Positions 34,634-46,964 of a DNA stretch of 64,000 nucleotides are shown one piece after another. Each line of letters begins with the position of its first letter. The first letter of the stretch is position 1. The notes under the pieces are model-generated. The model was not told the DNA's origin. It was given only the letters and a program-made list of their open reading frames with translations, and searched no databases. The position numbers were made by a program, and so were the translations under genes. Origin of the DNA: Eutypa lata (taxonomy: Eukaryota > Ascomycota > Sordariomycetes > Xylariales > Diatrypaceae); contig JAKULF010000005.1 of assembly GCA_022661535.1 (NCBI GenBank), positions 3,906,001 through 3,970,000 on the forward strand, in the 5' to 3' direction.

Positions 34634-37338
34634 AAGAACGAGAGGGGCTCATGATTCTGGCAACTTGGCTGGTTGGCTGTCTGTCTGCTTTGTCGCAGTT
34701 TACCTAATTGCAACTGTGGCCCACGCTCAAATATTGCATTGAATTGTACGTATGTACATACATATCTCGATTTTTTTGGGTACATATCCATAACGCGCGT
34801 CGTCGTCTTCTAGTTGGCCATCTTTCAAGTCGCAGGTTCTCAGATTCTGTAGCAGCTAATGTACGAACAACGTCGTCGCTACTAGTCTCATACTGAGTTA
34901 ACTTCCAATAACTACATAACTAGCGAAAAGCAATCATACATATGTACATACATGGTTAGTGGCTCCCGGCAGTCGAAGCCGCTGCGTTAGACAGAGCGTG
35001 ACAAGTCGGTGAGGCGTATTTTTCACCTGGTCTTCGGATACCCATTACCTAAGTGGGTGGAGCACCATCCTTGACGTTTTTTTGGTTTTGGCGGCCCAAG
35101 TCGAAATCGCAGATCTCAGATGCCCAGGTGCCAGGGCTTTGCAAGACAAGAACAACTATGTAACTAGAAACTAAGACAAGACAGATTTGTGGTTCCCTTA
35201 TGCGTCCCGGCAACTCTCGACAACTAGTAATAATTCAACGTTTCTTCCTCCTTCTCCTCTTCTTCCGCTATTTATCTTGATTTTCTCGTACGATCGTATA
35301 TTAGTTATCTGCATCCCATCTCTCACAGATCGGGTCATGAGCGATGAGATTAAGATACATACATATGTATGTAAGTACTTTGAAACATCCGTCCATCCAT
35401 CCCCCTCACTTAAAAGTTTCTCCGAACCTGAACATGGACAACCCCGGGTCGAAAGGGGTGGCGTGGCGTGTCGTGGCATGAATGTTCAATGTCGCCGTCC
35501 CTGATGCGTCCTTGATATATGGTTGTTTCTGAAACTGGTGGAGCAATAGCGGTCTGCCGTTATGATCTACGAAATCGCGGGACTAAGTTAGGAAAAATCT
35601 CCTACACGTGGACGCTATGCCTATAGCGATATTAGATCAAGCCCGGCATTTGTTTCTCGCTGTTCTCTTGTTCTGTGGATACCTTCCGAGATGAGATCTA
35701 GCCGGCACGATAGCTACTAGCTGATGTCTCACGAGTAGGCTGTTAGGATAGCTTCGGCTTTCATCGCTAGGCATGAGTTTTCGTTGTCTGTCTCTTCCGG
35801 ATATAGAGACGAGTCTTCTAGTGCCAAACTATTCCTGTATGGACATTGTAGAATTTCGGCCGGGTTCTATTAGTTAGCTTATGATAAAGGTTTACGTGGT
35901 GAGGAGGAATGCATTGTGACATCTATTTAATGTAGGCACTACCATAACTGGGGGCAGACAAGAAGAATATGAAATAAAATGTCAACGAGGTTTCGTCAGT
36001 GATCAAGATAGAAATTAAGAAGTGCAAGTGTGCGTACTAGAATACCTCCAGTCATAATCCAGTAGCCATGGTCAAATAACCATTACTTATCTAGTTTTAA
36101 TCAGTGCTTACGGGTATTAAGTCTCATCACCGATTATCGTCGTTATTTTATTTTATTTTTTGTTTTCATTATTCTTGGGACTGACATTTGTACGACATTC
36201 CGCAATTAACGAGACAGAAGAATAAGCCGTAGTTAAAATTAAAATCAAAAACAAAACTCGAAAGCTATCAAACCGTAAGAGTAGCTCTTCTCAAAAAACT
36301 AATATTCAAAGTGTTTACTTAATTAACACTAGCAATTCACATTCATTCTGATGCCTGGAGTCCCCCCATTAGCATCAACATTAAAAATCAATATGCAATC
36401 GTTATCATAGCCATATTATTCTATCATCATAACCAAATGCTCTAGGACTTCATAGGTAGATCTTTTTAAGCATTATATCAATTACCTTGCCGCTATACAA
36501 ACAACAGCACCAAATCCTTTTATAGGTTAATCATCAAATGCAATATAGAACAATTGGCCGCGTCAAGAAATGACTCCCTTAGAAGGTTTTACAGCATGCG
36601 GTAGCAGCCTGCGTTCTAATGCTCATTGTGTAAAGTGATATGAAGATACAAGCTTGAATCACTATCATCCAGCTAACACGAGGTGCACCTCAAAGTAATT
36701 ACCTACATTGCAACAATAGAGCAACAAATACATTGTACTTGATTCTTTCACCAGGTTAATATTAAGGGATAACCAAGTCATTAAATAAGACGCCGGCTAC
36801 TTGCCAAGAACATCAGTAGAACTCCTAAATAGTTTCATCCTTTAACCAGTAAAGAGCCAAACTTATGTCATTTTCCTATTTTTCCTAATTGGAAGGAGCT
36901 CGTTCCAGATGATTCAAGCCGCGCCTACCCTATTCACCCAACTTATTCAAATCGCGTACTCTACTGCTAAAGTAAACCTCAAGGTAGGTAGTTTTTGTTT
37001 TCCTTTCAATTACTTCTCGTCTTTAGAGATGTATTGCAGTGTTGCCGCTTAAAGCAATTGCCTCCAATAAAATTTTCAGCCTACCTACTCGTACTTACCT
37101 AAACCATAGGACCCCTACGAGAGGTAGAAAAGCTACTCTACAACTTCAACCAAATCTTTCCCATCACTTCGCCTTATTATCTTGTAACCTCAAGTAATCT
37201 ACTAAAGGCTTACATCTTTTTTGCCTGCATACGTACTTATCCACCAAGGCTAGTTCTACGGTAAAGGCGATCAATACATTCTCTGAATACTAACATGGAC
37301 ACTTGGAAGCACCTCTCTAGCAAACCTCAGTAGCCACA

Positions 37339-39882
37339 ATGTCTGACATTGGGTACAGCAGCGATGACAGTGACGCCGCCGAAGAGAGAGTCACCTTGGA
37401 GTCCATTAATCAGCGGAAGACAATCAACTCAAGTCTTAGTTCTACCTATGCTGCACAATGGGGACCTGTCGAGGCATTCCGTGAAATCGTCCAGAATTGG
37501 TTAGTACATCTTCAGTTTCATGTGATATGGTTTCAGAAATTATTAACAAGACGAAGGAGAGATGCTATTATCGATTCATTCAAGCTCCAAGAGCGAGACT
37601 TCCATGTCACACGAGAAGAAAACGAAAATGAAATCCTTTACACTGCCACCGCTCAATCCTCATCGTCGCGAAAACCCAAGAAGGTGGGCGAGTGTTTGGG
37701 GTTTATCCGATGGTCCTGCCAAAAGAAGGTAGGTATTGTTGAGGTCACCAATCGCCAGGCGACTCTCCAACCAAAGAACCTAGATATGGGAGGTACCAGC
37801 AAGAAAAACGAGAGTACCCAGGCTGGAATTCACGGAGAAGGCCTCAAAGTAGCTCTCTTAGTCATATTGCGAAGCCCGCAAAATCATGCAGTCATTTGTC
37901 GCTCTGGGGGCTTCAAGTGGAACTTCAACTTCTCTAATCAGGGAAAGCTGTTCACAATGCTCATGAGAATGACCCCGGCCGCAATTACTAAGACACGCGA
38001 TCAAGCAAGCAAAGAGATTGGAAATACTCTTCTCCCTTTCTCTCCAGTACCAAATGAGGATGTCCAATTCTTCATTGGCGGGGTCGGCCGTGGGCGCAAC
38101 GAGAAAGGATACCCCGTCGATCGATCAGGAGTTACCAAGGAAGAATTCAAGGAATGGACTAAAGCTGCCATTTTCCTGCAAGAAATCGATCAGCAACATT
38201 CAATACGAACTAACGAAGGCGACCTGATAACAGATGAACGATTTTCGGGAAGAATATATCTCAAAGGCCTTCTACTCAAGGAATCGAAACCATCCAAGTC
38301 TGCTAGCCTAACTGGGCTCAAGTTGAAGTATGGATACAACTTCGCAACTGGACAGACAAACCGGGATCGTCAATCGATAGCAACTGCCAATGAGGAATCA
38401 CGGGCCATACTATCCATATGGGGCAATGTCCTTGACATGCGGCCTACTCCAACCGAATTGATCGAAGAGTTCCACAATATGCTCAACTCGAAGGTCAGAT
38501 ACGCAGATGTCGCTAAAGCTGAGTCCTATATCAAATCTAGCACAGCGGACCTCCTCAAGAATTACTTATTTTCTGAGCAATTCAAGAACAAGTGGTATTA
38601 CTGCACCCGAGAAACTAGCGAGGTATATATTCCAATATTGTAGTACCCTGTGGTTCCATATTGTGCAACAGCTAACGGTACATAGAACCCACGTTTTCAA
38701 GATACAGTTATAGGCTTAGAACGTGAGCCCATGGTACTTGAGGAACCATATTGGGACGTTCTAAAGAAACAGGGGTTTGTTAGGACAGCTGCGGAAGAGG
38801 AGAGAAAACGCTTCCAAGCTGCCGAGGTCGTTTCCATCCCACAAGAACATTTTGCCAAAGCGATCGCTCGACTTCTTCGCGCGGCCCTTGCATCATGTCC
38901 TCAAACCAAAGACATGACTTTGCACTTTGTGGATGGCGGTTCGCTAGGTCTCGATTCCTTCTGCTTATGGGATCAAGGAGAGACTAAGATCCACGCTAGA
39001 TGGTTAGCCATGGACAGAACACTCCAAGAGCTAGGGCTTGCCGCCGATGAGACCATCAGAGTAGTCGACATCGTCCAAATCACCGTGAAGAGATTGTTCG
39101 TCGACATATTGATGCAGATACCTTTGTCCTCATGGGCGGCTGCACACCTCGGCCAGAGACAACCCCCTTGGTATCGCAGTCAAGCAATAGTTCGGTGTGA
39201 GCAGAATATAATCAAGAATATGCGGTTTGAAGATGGTCTGAAGCTCTTCGTAAGACGAACCCCAGGTAGCGATCATCTGGTAGTCAAATGGGATGCCAAA
39301 TCCGCATGGGCTCCAGATACCACAATATTCATTCAAGCACACCACAGTTCGACATGTCCAGGCGTCAAGGACAGATTGACTGCTAAGGAATGTGAGTTTA
39401 ACACGTTCCATTTTATTCTATACCTGGTGACGAGCGCTAAGACCTGTGATAGTTCCCACACATCGGGATTGCGGTAATATTAATTGCCGGTCTGCTAATG
39501 TGGATTTTGATTCGAAGGCCTACCAATTTAGCAGCATGGCAAGGGCAGAGGATTTATTCGTCCTTATCTCAAATCCAAAGGAAAGGGATAGTTTCGTGGT
39601 CCTTGCCGAAGACCCTGTTATCGACCATACTCTTTACTCACCTGCGGCCCATCCCGAGCAATATTTTAGTAAGTGCTGTTTGAACATAGGTGAAGAAAGA
39701 GATTATATTGTTAACCAACCTCAGCGCAAGGAGACCCGATCGAGACTTTAGATGTCATGGCAATGGATTGGTTCCGGGGCGTGAACTCTACTAATGGCCC
39801 CGAAGCTGCCCTCGGAATCAAGAAAGACCAGGCCTCGAATGGCACTCAGAAGCCGCGCTGCAAGAAGCGTCGTATCTCATAA
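37339..39882 (+). CDS. GHKL-type ATPase, uncharacterised fungal family
   Basis: Five exons, 37339-37499, 37557-38622, 38686-39391, 39453-39668 and 39725-39882, give 768 residues, all junctions in phase. The N-terminal domain carries Bergerat-fold marks. The N box is E45-A-F-R-E-I-V-Q-N53-W-R-D56, formed only when intron 1 is removed. A strand-turn follows (VEVTN...LDMGGTSKK), and the ATP-lid glycines are G-I-H-G-E-G-L-K near 144-151. This architecture is shared with HSP90, MutL, MORC and histidine kinases. The remaining 500 residues have no family that I can name. The C-terminus is basic (KPRCKKRRIS), and with the acidic Ser/Asp N-terminus this suggests a nuclear protein. No kinase or MutL-specific parts are visible. 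It may be MORC-like, but that is a guess. A poly-A run (39916-39938) and poly-G run (39992-40006) follow the stop. Confidence 0.87.
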
Positions 39883-41098
39883 CTATAAAGGTGCACGCCT
39901 ACTTCAGCAGAAACCAAAAAAAAAAAAAAAAAAAAAAAGAAAGGAGTGGACGACTGCGAATGAGATATGAGACAGCTCGTTTCTATTACTTGGGGGGGGG
40001 GGGGGGCGGATACCGGGCACTACATTGCCACTTATCATTGGCATTCACAATAGGTATCTCTGCGGGCCATAATTATCACATACGTTCTATTCAAAACCAG
40101 AGATGAGATAAACAGGGCCGTGGTGGAATTCCCTTTTGCTATTAGGTCGGAGCTGCACAGTTCATTTGATTTGATTTTACGGTGGAGAGAGACAAAAGTT
40201 AGTTTGTATTTATCCAATGCGCATCTCGAAATAGTCTTGCTACATAAATTATCATGGCCTAGGGAGAGTAACTGAAAAGAAAATGCACCCTGCTCATGCC
40301 GGTTGGCAACCGTGTCGTCTTGGTCTTCTTTGAGGTAATGTCAACGTCGGAATTACGTATAGATCCCGTAATACGTCCAGCCCTACTAATAAAGCCTCCT
40401 AACAGAAAACCAGTTCCCTTAATTAATGGCAGACATAGTCTATTTTTATTCTTCTATATTATGCCGGTTGGAACGATAGCCATATGCAAGAGATATATGT
40501 CCTATCCATCATGAGAAAAAGGGAGCCTTCTAGGATTTTTGAACTACGCCTTATATTACTTCTAGAATTATCATGAAGCTTTACATCGAACCATGTGCTA
40601 TATTCCGTGTTAGCATTGGCCCCTGAGCTGGGTATCCCTTCACTTCTCTTGAAGCATCCGTGATCTTATTATCATTCACGCTAACTCCTATCCGGGAAGA
40701 TCTAATGACCAGCATGAAGATACTAGGGCTGAAAATTCATTTGGGTAGATCCGCACATCTATAGGCAGTGTTTGGATGAATGGATAAATAGGAGAGAATT
40801 ACATGGGCCTTTGAGGTTGTATTTGTGGTATTCTACGGGCCAGTGCAAGTGCCATGGTGATTCTAGATCGGAGAGATGTAATCACCATCAGAATTATTAC
40901 GAATAAAGTTTTAGAAAACAAGCGTGTTGAAATGTAGGTGAAAATAATACCCTAAACTGAATTATCTCTTAAATTGAAAGCTTCCAGAGCCTGAGCATAC
41001 AACCTCAACCCCCTCTGAACGCAAAACCACATACCAAACCAAGGTCGGTGACCATCCTTGCCCCCGCCGCAGGTTGGAGTAGGGAGGGAGGAGTGTTT
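39883..41098. other. Spacer with poly-A and poly-G tracts
   Basis: A23 at about 39916-39938 and G15 at 39992-40006 lie within 125 bp of the GHKL stop. The rest is ordinary intergenic sequence with no gene seen. Confidence 0.6.
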
Positions 41099-41817
41099 CT
41101 ATTCTACACGCTCGACGTCCTGGTCGACATCTGGCACTAAGAGGCATGCATCCGGACATAGTTCCCAGCGATGTTTGCCATCGCGAGCCACCCTCCGCTC
41201 GACGGTCCAACCTTTATCCCAATCCTCTGCGTAGACTGCAACATCTAGAGTTAGCAATTGCTTCTTTATAGGCAATTCTTTTTAGCAAGATGTGGTGGGG
41301 CGTCGTTAGAAGGTACGTCTTTCTCCCGAGCATCCCCCCTTTCAGTAGCCTTCAAGGATTGAAATCACTACTAGCCACCCGTAAAGGGAAGAAGATAAAT
41401 AACGACTCTTCGGAGAAAGAAAAGCAGAAAAGAAAAGAAAAGAAAAAAGAAAATCGGTTTGCTTTGCTTTGCATTGCTCTGCTTACCCCAGCCGCTCCGG
41501 TACTCGCCGCCGCACTTCTCGTAGAGGATGTCGAGGACGTCGTCGAGCTCCTCGGGCACGACGTGGTCGCCCCAGTACTTCTTGCAGTTGCAGATCCACC
41601 AGCTGACGGAGTGGTTGTCGTCGTCGTACCACATGACCTTGCCGGCGCCCACCTTGTTGTGCTGCCCCCACTCGATGAACCGGTCCTTCGCCTGCTCCAC
41701 CGCGCACTCGTCCAGCTGCCACCCCGTGCACCCCGTCGACGTGTACGGGATGATGCCCCCGAGGCTGCCGGGCGCGAGGGTGCCGAGCGCTAGTGCCAGT
41801 GCTGCTGCTGGGCGCAT
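41099..41817 (-). CDS. Small secreted cysteine-rich protein
   Basis: Two exons, 41817-41487 and 41235-41099, give 155 residues; the intron is 251 bp (GTAAGC...TTGCAG) and contains an AAAAG-type A-rich tract. The N-terminus is a signal peptide (MRPAAALALALGTLA, cleavage likely near residue 20). The mature protein has seven Cys (TGC-TGW, DECAVE, ICNCKK, EKCGG, ELC-PDAC) and several Trp, with EQAKDRFIEWG suggesting a helix. I recognise no family. Size, secretion and Cys content fit a candidate effector or defence-related protein. Exon 2 was found by splicing: without it the frame runs into poorly coding sequence. Confidence 0.78.
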
Positions 41818-43861
41818 TGTTTGTTGCTTGATTGGTTGGTTGGTTGGTGGTGGTGGTGGTTGAGGTTGGTGATAGTTGTACTTGTTTCTCGAAGGGGGAG
41901 AGAGAGTAATATTAAATTGGGAGTGTGTCGAATATGTAAGACGTAAGTAGGTAGGTATGCAGTCAAGTCAGTGAGAGATGGTGCTATAATGAGTAAGCTA
42001 GGAAGTCTAGCATTTTCCAGGCAACCTCGAGCCTATTCTCTCTCACCAACGAGAAAGCCAACGTGTCAAGTTGGAGTGAGAAGGGGGAACCCGCGTAAGA
42101 TTGGGTGGCATTGAGAATTTACCCTTGTGTACACCGAGAATGGTTCTCTAAACTTACATTCCCCGGGGTTTCATGGTGATTGTGGGCATACGGCACTTTG
42201 TACAGCTTTAGATGCCATCGGGTGTAGTAAACCTGTAGATATGTTAGGGCAGTACGACGTTGCGTGGACTGCGGATTAACTGTATATTGTCACAGATAGG
42301 TGCCCGCTGCATGTGAGACGGTGTGAAAAGCCAGTTGAAACAGTCCATACTCAACGCTAGGATCTCTTGGTCTAAGTTTATTAACTTCAGAAGAACACTT
42401 GATAACGAGGCCCCGGAGGGGAAAGTCGGTTGCTAGGTAATAGAAGCAGGACATGAATAGTCGTTGGTTTTTACCTTGTATGGAATACGATGGTCCTCCA
42501 TATAGCCATATATACCCCCGAATCTAGTGAATGGGGGGCGGTTTGGGTGAATCCATAATGCTTCTAATATATTATCCTGCCAGACATTCTTCAAAGTCGC
42601 CACGATGTAACCTGTTTAAGCGTCAGTGGTCATATTGTTTTGTTACACGCATTGAAGTATGTCTATGCTAGTTAGTAGGAGCTACTAGGAAGAAAACCTG
42701 AGATTGGCTTTTTGCTAGCATATTATCTGCTAGCTCTTGATCGCTTCAAGTAGGTGTTTCAAAGTTCAAACTCTCTATCACGAGCTGCACCCCGCAGCAC
42801 CTAGGAATAGCACCGGCACACATAGGACAGTATAAACGAACTAGCTATCTGGGTAGAATATGTGAAGACCACTATGGAAATACCATGAGGAGCTAGATTA
42901 AATAAAGTATACATAGAAAAAGTGTTTGTAGGCTAGTTGACGAGATAGACGACAACTTTGCCTTTTTCGTAAAATCGTTACATATCAAAAACGTTAACCG
43001 TTATTATATATCCAAGCAGATTCCGTGATCACCAAAATGCAGCATGAAGAATATGCAAGCCGTGAAGATGATCCTCGTGAAGACCCTAAGCCTCCGCTGC
43101 CCATAGAAATGGATCGTTCATGCCTGTCGAGACGTTGGACCGAATTAACGGCGCCTAGCCAGCCATTTTAAGTGCAGGTAGGCTCGAGGCAGCGTAGCGT
43201 CCGTTGCTGATAAATATGGTAGATAGCGCACGCTATCAGAAGCGCGCAACCGTGCCTAATGGGAATGCGAGTTTCGGTACATATCGCTATACTTCACATC
43301 GGGTTGAAGATAGATCGAAGTGTGACTAGGTTCAACTAAAAGGCTAGTTTATGTTCGGGCGTCTCGGCTTTTAGGACAAGGTCTTCGCACTTCGTTCTCA
43401 ACACAAGCATGGATGGATATTCCCCGAAGAAGAGTTTGTGCCACTTTATTCTTTTGTGGCCAATGCTTCATCATCGGGAATGGATGAGATGCAGGCGTCA
43501 AGTTCAGCGGAAGTGGCTGGTTGGGAGTGGTATGGTCGGAGACCACATTGCCAAGACAACCACACGGTAGCTCCGGATCCTCTTCACAGAAAAATCGCGT
43601 TAAAAGGTTTGGACCGAGTATCGTGTTTTAGGATGCTAAATCCCATGGAAGCATTACCCAAGAAAGGGCTTCTGACTTCCGACTTCCGCCGACCTTGGCC
43701 TTGGCCTTGGCTGTCTCGGAAGCCTCTATCATTCTCACAGCTGCCACGCTACATTTGGGTATACGGGGCCAGGCACAGGTGTCTCTTGGGCCGGAGGGTC
43801 ACAGTGAATAGGGTGAGGGATAGGGAGTGAGTTGTTCATCATTAAAAACATAGAAGAATTT
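41818..43861. other. Spacer without a supported gene
   Basis: About 2 kb. It begins with the (TTGG)n/(TGG)n leader repeat of the secreted-protein gene (41820-41860). The 130-codon ORF at 43438-43830 is unrecognised, lies against the 3' end of the next gene and is probably not real. Confidence 0.5.
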
Positions 43862-45306
43862 TCATTTCGTGTTCGTGAAGCTATGCCTTGGGTGAAGTTG
43901 CTTCTGCTTTGAGGAGAAGGTCATCTCCCGAAATCCAGCCAACTCCAGACGTCTCCGCTCAGGCGTCATAGGAATACCGGAAGGCGGAGACGAGCTGATG
44001 GTAGAGTAGGTTCGCGTGTGGCTCACGCTAGATTGAGAGCGGGTGCTGGGTGACGGGCTGACCATATCGAATTCGAACGATGAGTACATATCTGCGTAAG
44101 GTCCTGATGGTTCGATCTCCTGTGTGTCCATGGGAGATAATGACAGGGCAGCAGCCTGTTCACGCTCGGCGAGTGTCTCTTCGAGCGTGGTCTTGTATCT
44201 ACGTAATGGTCAGCGTGATGCAAGAGCATGACGGAAGTACCCTCATTGCACTTGAAGCCTGAGGTAGCCATTGAAATTAACAGACTGGCCCTACCTAGGG
44301 CAAGAAGATCCACGAGGGGCTTGATGGTGGTGATGGTGGTGATGATGGTGATGATGCATGAAGAGACTTACTGCTCAATCTTAGTTTCGACCTTCTTGAA
44401 GCGGGTCTCCCAAGCACGCGATAACCCCTTGAATTTCTCGGCGTCGGGCAGCATCTTGACCTGCCTCTGCAACTTCTCAATGGCCAGGCCACCACGGCTT
44501 AGGTCATGTGACAAGAGCGTAGCCTGACCATCGATGGAGCCGACACTGTCCTCGACAGCCTCAACCCGCTGGCTGATTGCCTTAGTCCTGCTATCGATGA
44601 CGCGGATGCTGTCATCGATTGATTCGATTCTCTGGGTTGAGGCTCTAGTCTTGCTGTCGATCCCCTGTAGGCTGCCCTCCAAGGACTCAAGCCGTTGGCT
44701 AAGACTCCTTTGAACGATGTGGCTAGCTTCCATATCCAGTTGCTTGCTGTCGATGGTCCGAATGCCTTCCTCCAGTGCTTCCATCCGTTGGGCAAGTGCA
44801 CTATGCATGCCGTCGATAGCTTCCTGATCCGCCTTCATCCGAGCCTCGAGGGCCTCAACTCTCTTGTTGAAACCTTTGCGAATTTCTGTCTCGATGGTCT
44901 CTAATTGCTCCGCGGCAGCCTTTTGAACCTGTTGTTCAATGGCCTCAATCCGCTGGAGCAATAACTTGTCAAACTCCGCCCGCGACTCCTCCGTCTTAAG
45001 ATCTCCATTCGGAATGGTGAGAGGGGGCAATGTCGCCGTCGGTTGTGCCTTTTTCCCACGACGGAGATAGCCCCAGACCAGCAGTATCCAGACAGCACCC
45101 AAGATGATGGCTGTCCCAATGAACCGCTCGTTCCAGGCGCTCCAAGGAGCCGTCCCCGGGCGGAAATCGTCCACCAGCGCGTCAAGCGTTAGCTGACTAG
45201 GGACATACCGCTTCTCTGGCTGTGGTCCATGCTGAACCTCAGTAGACCGAAGCGGGTCATTAGAGAAGGCTGATATGATGCTATTCCAGTTAAACAAGAC
45301 CGACAT
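43862..45306 (-). CDS. Membrane-anchored coiled-coil protein
   Basis: Two exons, 45306-44372 and 44198-43862, give 423 residues; the intron is 173 bp with a (GGTGAT)n tract. One hydrophobic span lies at about residues 62-81, followed by a positive cluster (RRGKK), so the long C-terminal part is likely cytosolic (or matrix-facing if the protein is mitochondrial). Residues about 105-300 are a coiled coil containing four related units of about 22 residues each with the pattern QR-hydrophobic-E-S/A-h-E/D...IDSKT (near 170-265). The C-terminal exon is Ser/Pro-rich and ends in basic residues. No family is recognised. It could be a tether or scaffold at an organelle. Confidence 0.82.
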
Positions 45307-46384
45307 TTCGGCAAAGGGACCAAAAAAACAAGCAAAAAAACAAAACCCGCGTTCAACAGATCAAAAGACGGACAGGCCAATTGAAACTACACAAAAACAC
45401 ATAAAAAAACAATGAACAGAGATCTCAGAGACAAAAAGCTCTAAGCGACGCCAGTGAATATGCAAAATAAGTCGGTATAGATGCCCGAGACCAACACGTG
45501 GACCACGTCACGTCCCATATTCAGACCATTTGGGTAAGAAGGTACTGAGCTATCCCTTGTCGACAGCAGAAAAATTAAATACGTGGAGGCTGGTCGGGCG
45601 GCACTAAATGACTTGGCGGTGTGCGATTAGGTAGGTAAACGCCCTGTGATAATCCAGTGGTCCAGTGGTCCAGTGGCAGTTCAGTGGGTAACTCCATACG
45701 TGTCAAAGCAAGTTGCAAGTCTAAACCCGTAAAGTGCACAAAATATGGGACCAGATCACGTGAAATGCCTCTTCTTCATCCACGTATCCAGGGCCGCCAG
45801 GTGGGCTTCACTAGATCGAGGCTAGAGTGTTCCGAGTAAAATTCTCTTTTCGAACGCTGTATTTCCCTAAAGGAGACAATTCAGGCCTGTTACTCTAACC
45901 CATCCAGTCCATGGTAAGATCGCCCCTGAAGGGCGGTGAGCCAGATGCCTCAGGTGAGAAGTATCATAGGTAGTTAACTATTAGGTAGTCTGTCTGCGTT
46001 GAATAAATTTTCTTTTCAGACAGACAGATCGGACCTCATCTTGGAAATGAACGCTCACCGTACTCCTGTTTCGTGCATCAATTTTATGCGCCTATGTAAG
46101 GGGCACTTCTTGCTGCACAATGAGACGATGGATGGGTCTTGAAAATTATACATTGGTCGTTAGTATTATCATTTTGTAATCTTGCCAGTCCCCGCTTGTT
46201 ACAGCTTACTACAAAGTAGCTAACCCTTCATCTTCTTTTGGTTGTTTTTTTAATGTTCCTCGACGCAGTACATGTAGGTAGCCCAGTGTGAAAATTATCT
46301 TATCCGAAAGTGAACCAACCCATTACGAAATAAATAAGAGGGGGAGAAGAAGAAGAAAAAGAAGATAACCCCCCCGCAAAGTAA
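45307..46384. other. Intergenic region
   Basis: About 1.1 kb between two minus-strand genes. It contains a triplicated GGTCCAGT word near 45657-45680 and a GAAGAAGAAGAA tract near 46345. No gene seen. Confidence 0.5.
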
Positions 46385-46925
46385 TTAAACGTAACTCGGC
46401 CCGTACCCGGTCCCCTGCCCCCTCAGGACGTCACTCTCCTGAACGCGTCTGTACTCGTAGCCACTCTGGTAAGAGCCCTCCAGCACCGGCAGCGGCATGG
46501 CCTTCAAGATAGCCTGGATGCGCCGCGCGCTCGCGAGGAACCGATCCTGGATCCCACTATAACCACCCGCACCATCAACAACCAACCGGCCGTCGCGCTT
46601 CTTGAACACCCCGTTGACGAGCACGTGCTCGATGTCCGCCACGCTCGCGTGCAGGATCACCGCGGCGATCGGGTCCGTCCACCCCAGCAGCGCCGGCGAG
46701 CGCCCGTCCCACACCACCACGTCGGCCTTGGCGCCCGCCGCGACGACGCCCAGGTCCGGCCGCCGCAGCGCCAGGCCCCCGCTGCGCGTCGCCAGCCGGA
46801 ACGCCTGCGCCACCGACATCGGGTTCGTCGCCGGCACCGCCCAGGCCTCGTTCACCGTCGTGTAGAAGCGCGATCGCACTGTCTGGAGCCAGATTCGGGT
46901 CTGTATTCGTCGCGTTTTGAGTCAG

Positions 46926-46964
<39 letters not shown>

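Larger units (their letters stand above)
32539..37338. other. Gene-poor region with many simple repeats
   Basis: About 4.8 kb. It contains (TACA)n at 33891-33930, (CGGG)n passing into (TGGC)n at 34165-34222, and (GACAT)n at 34608-34633. TACATA/TATGTA words are numerous between 34.4 and 35.4 kb. All ORFs are short and repeat-derived or unrecognised. The last kilobase is AT-rich and likely the GHKL gene's promoter. No RNA gene seen. Confidence 0.5.

Noticed and set aside
43438..43830. 130-codon plus-strand ORF
   Set aside because: Unrecognised, contains simple WPWPW repeats, and ends against the 3' end of a well-supported minus-strand gene.
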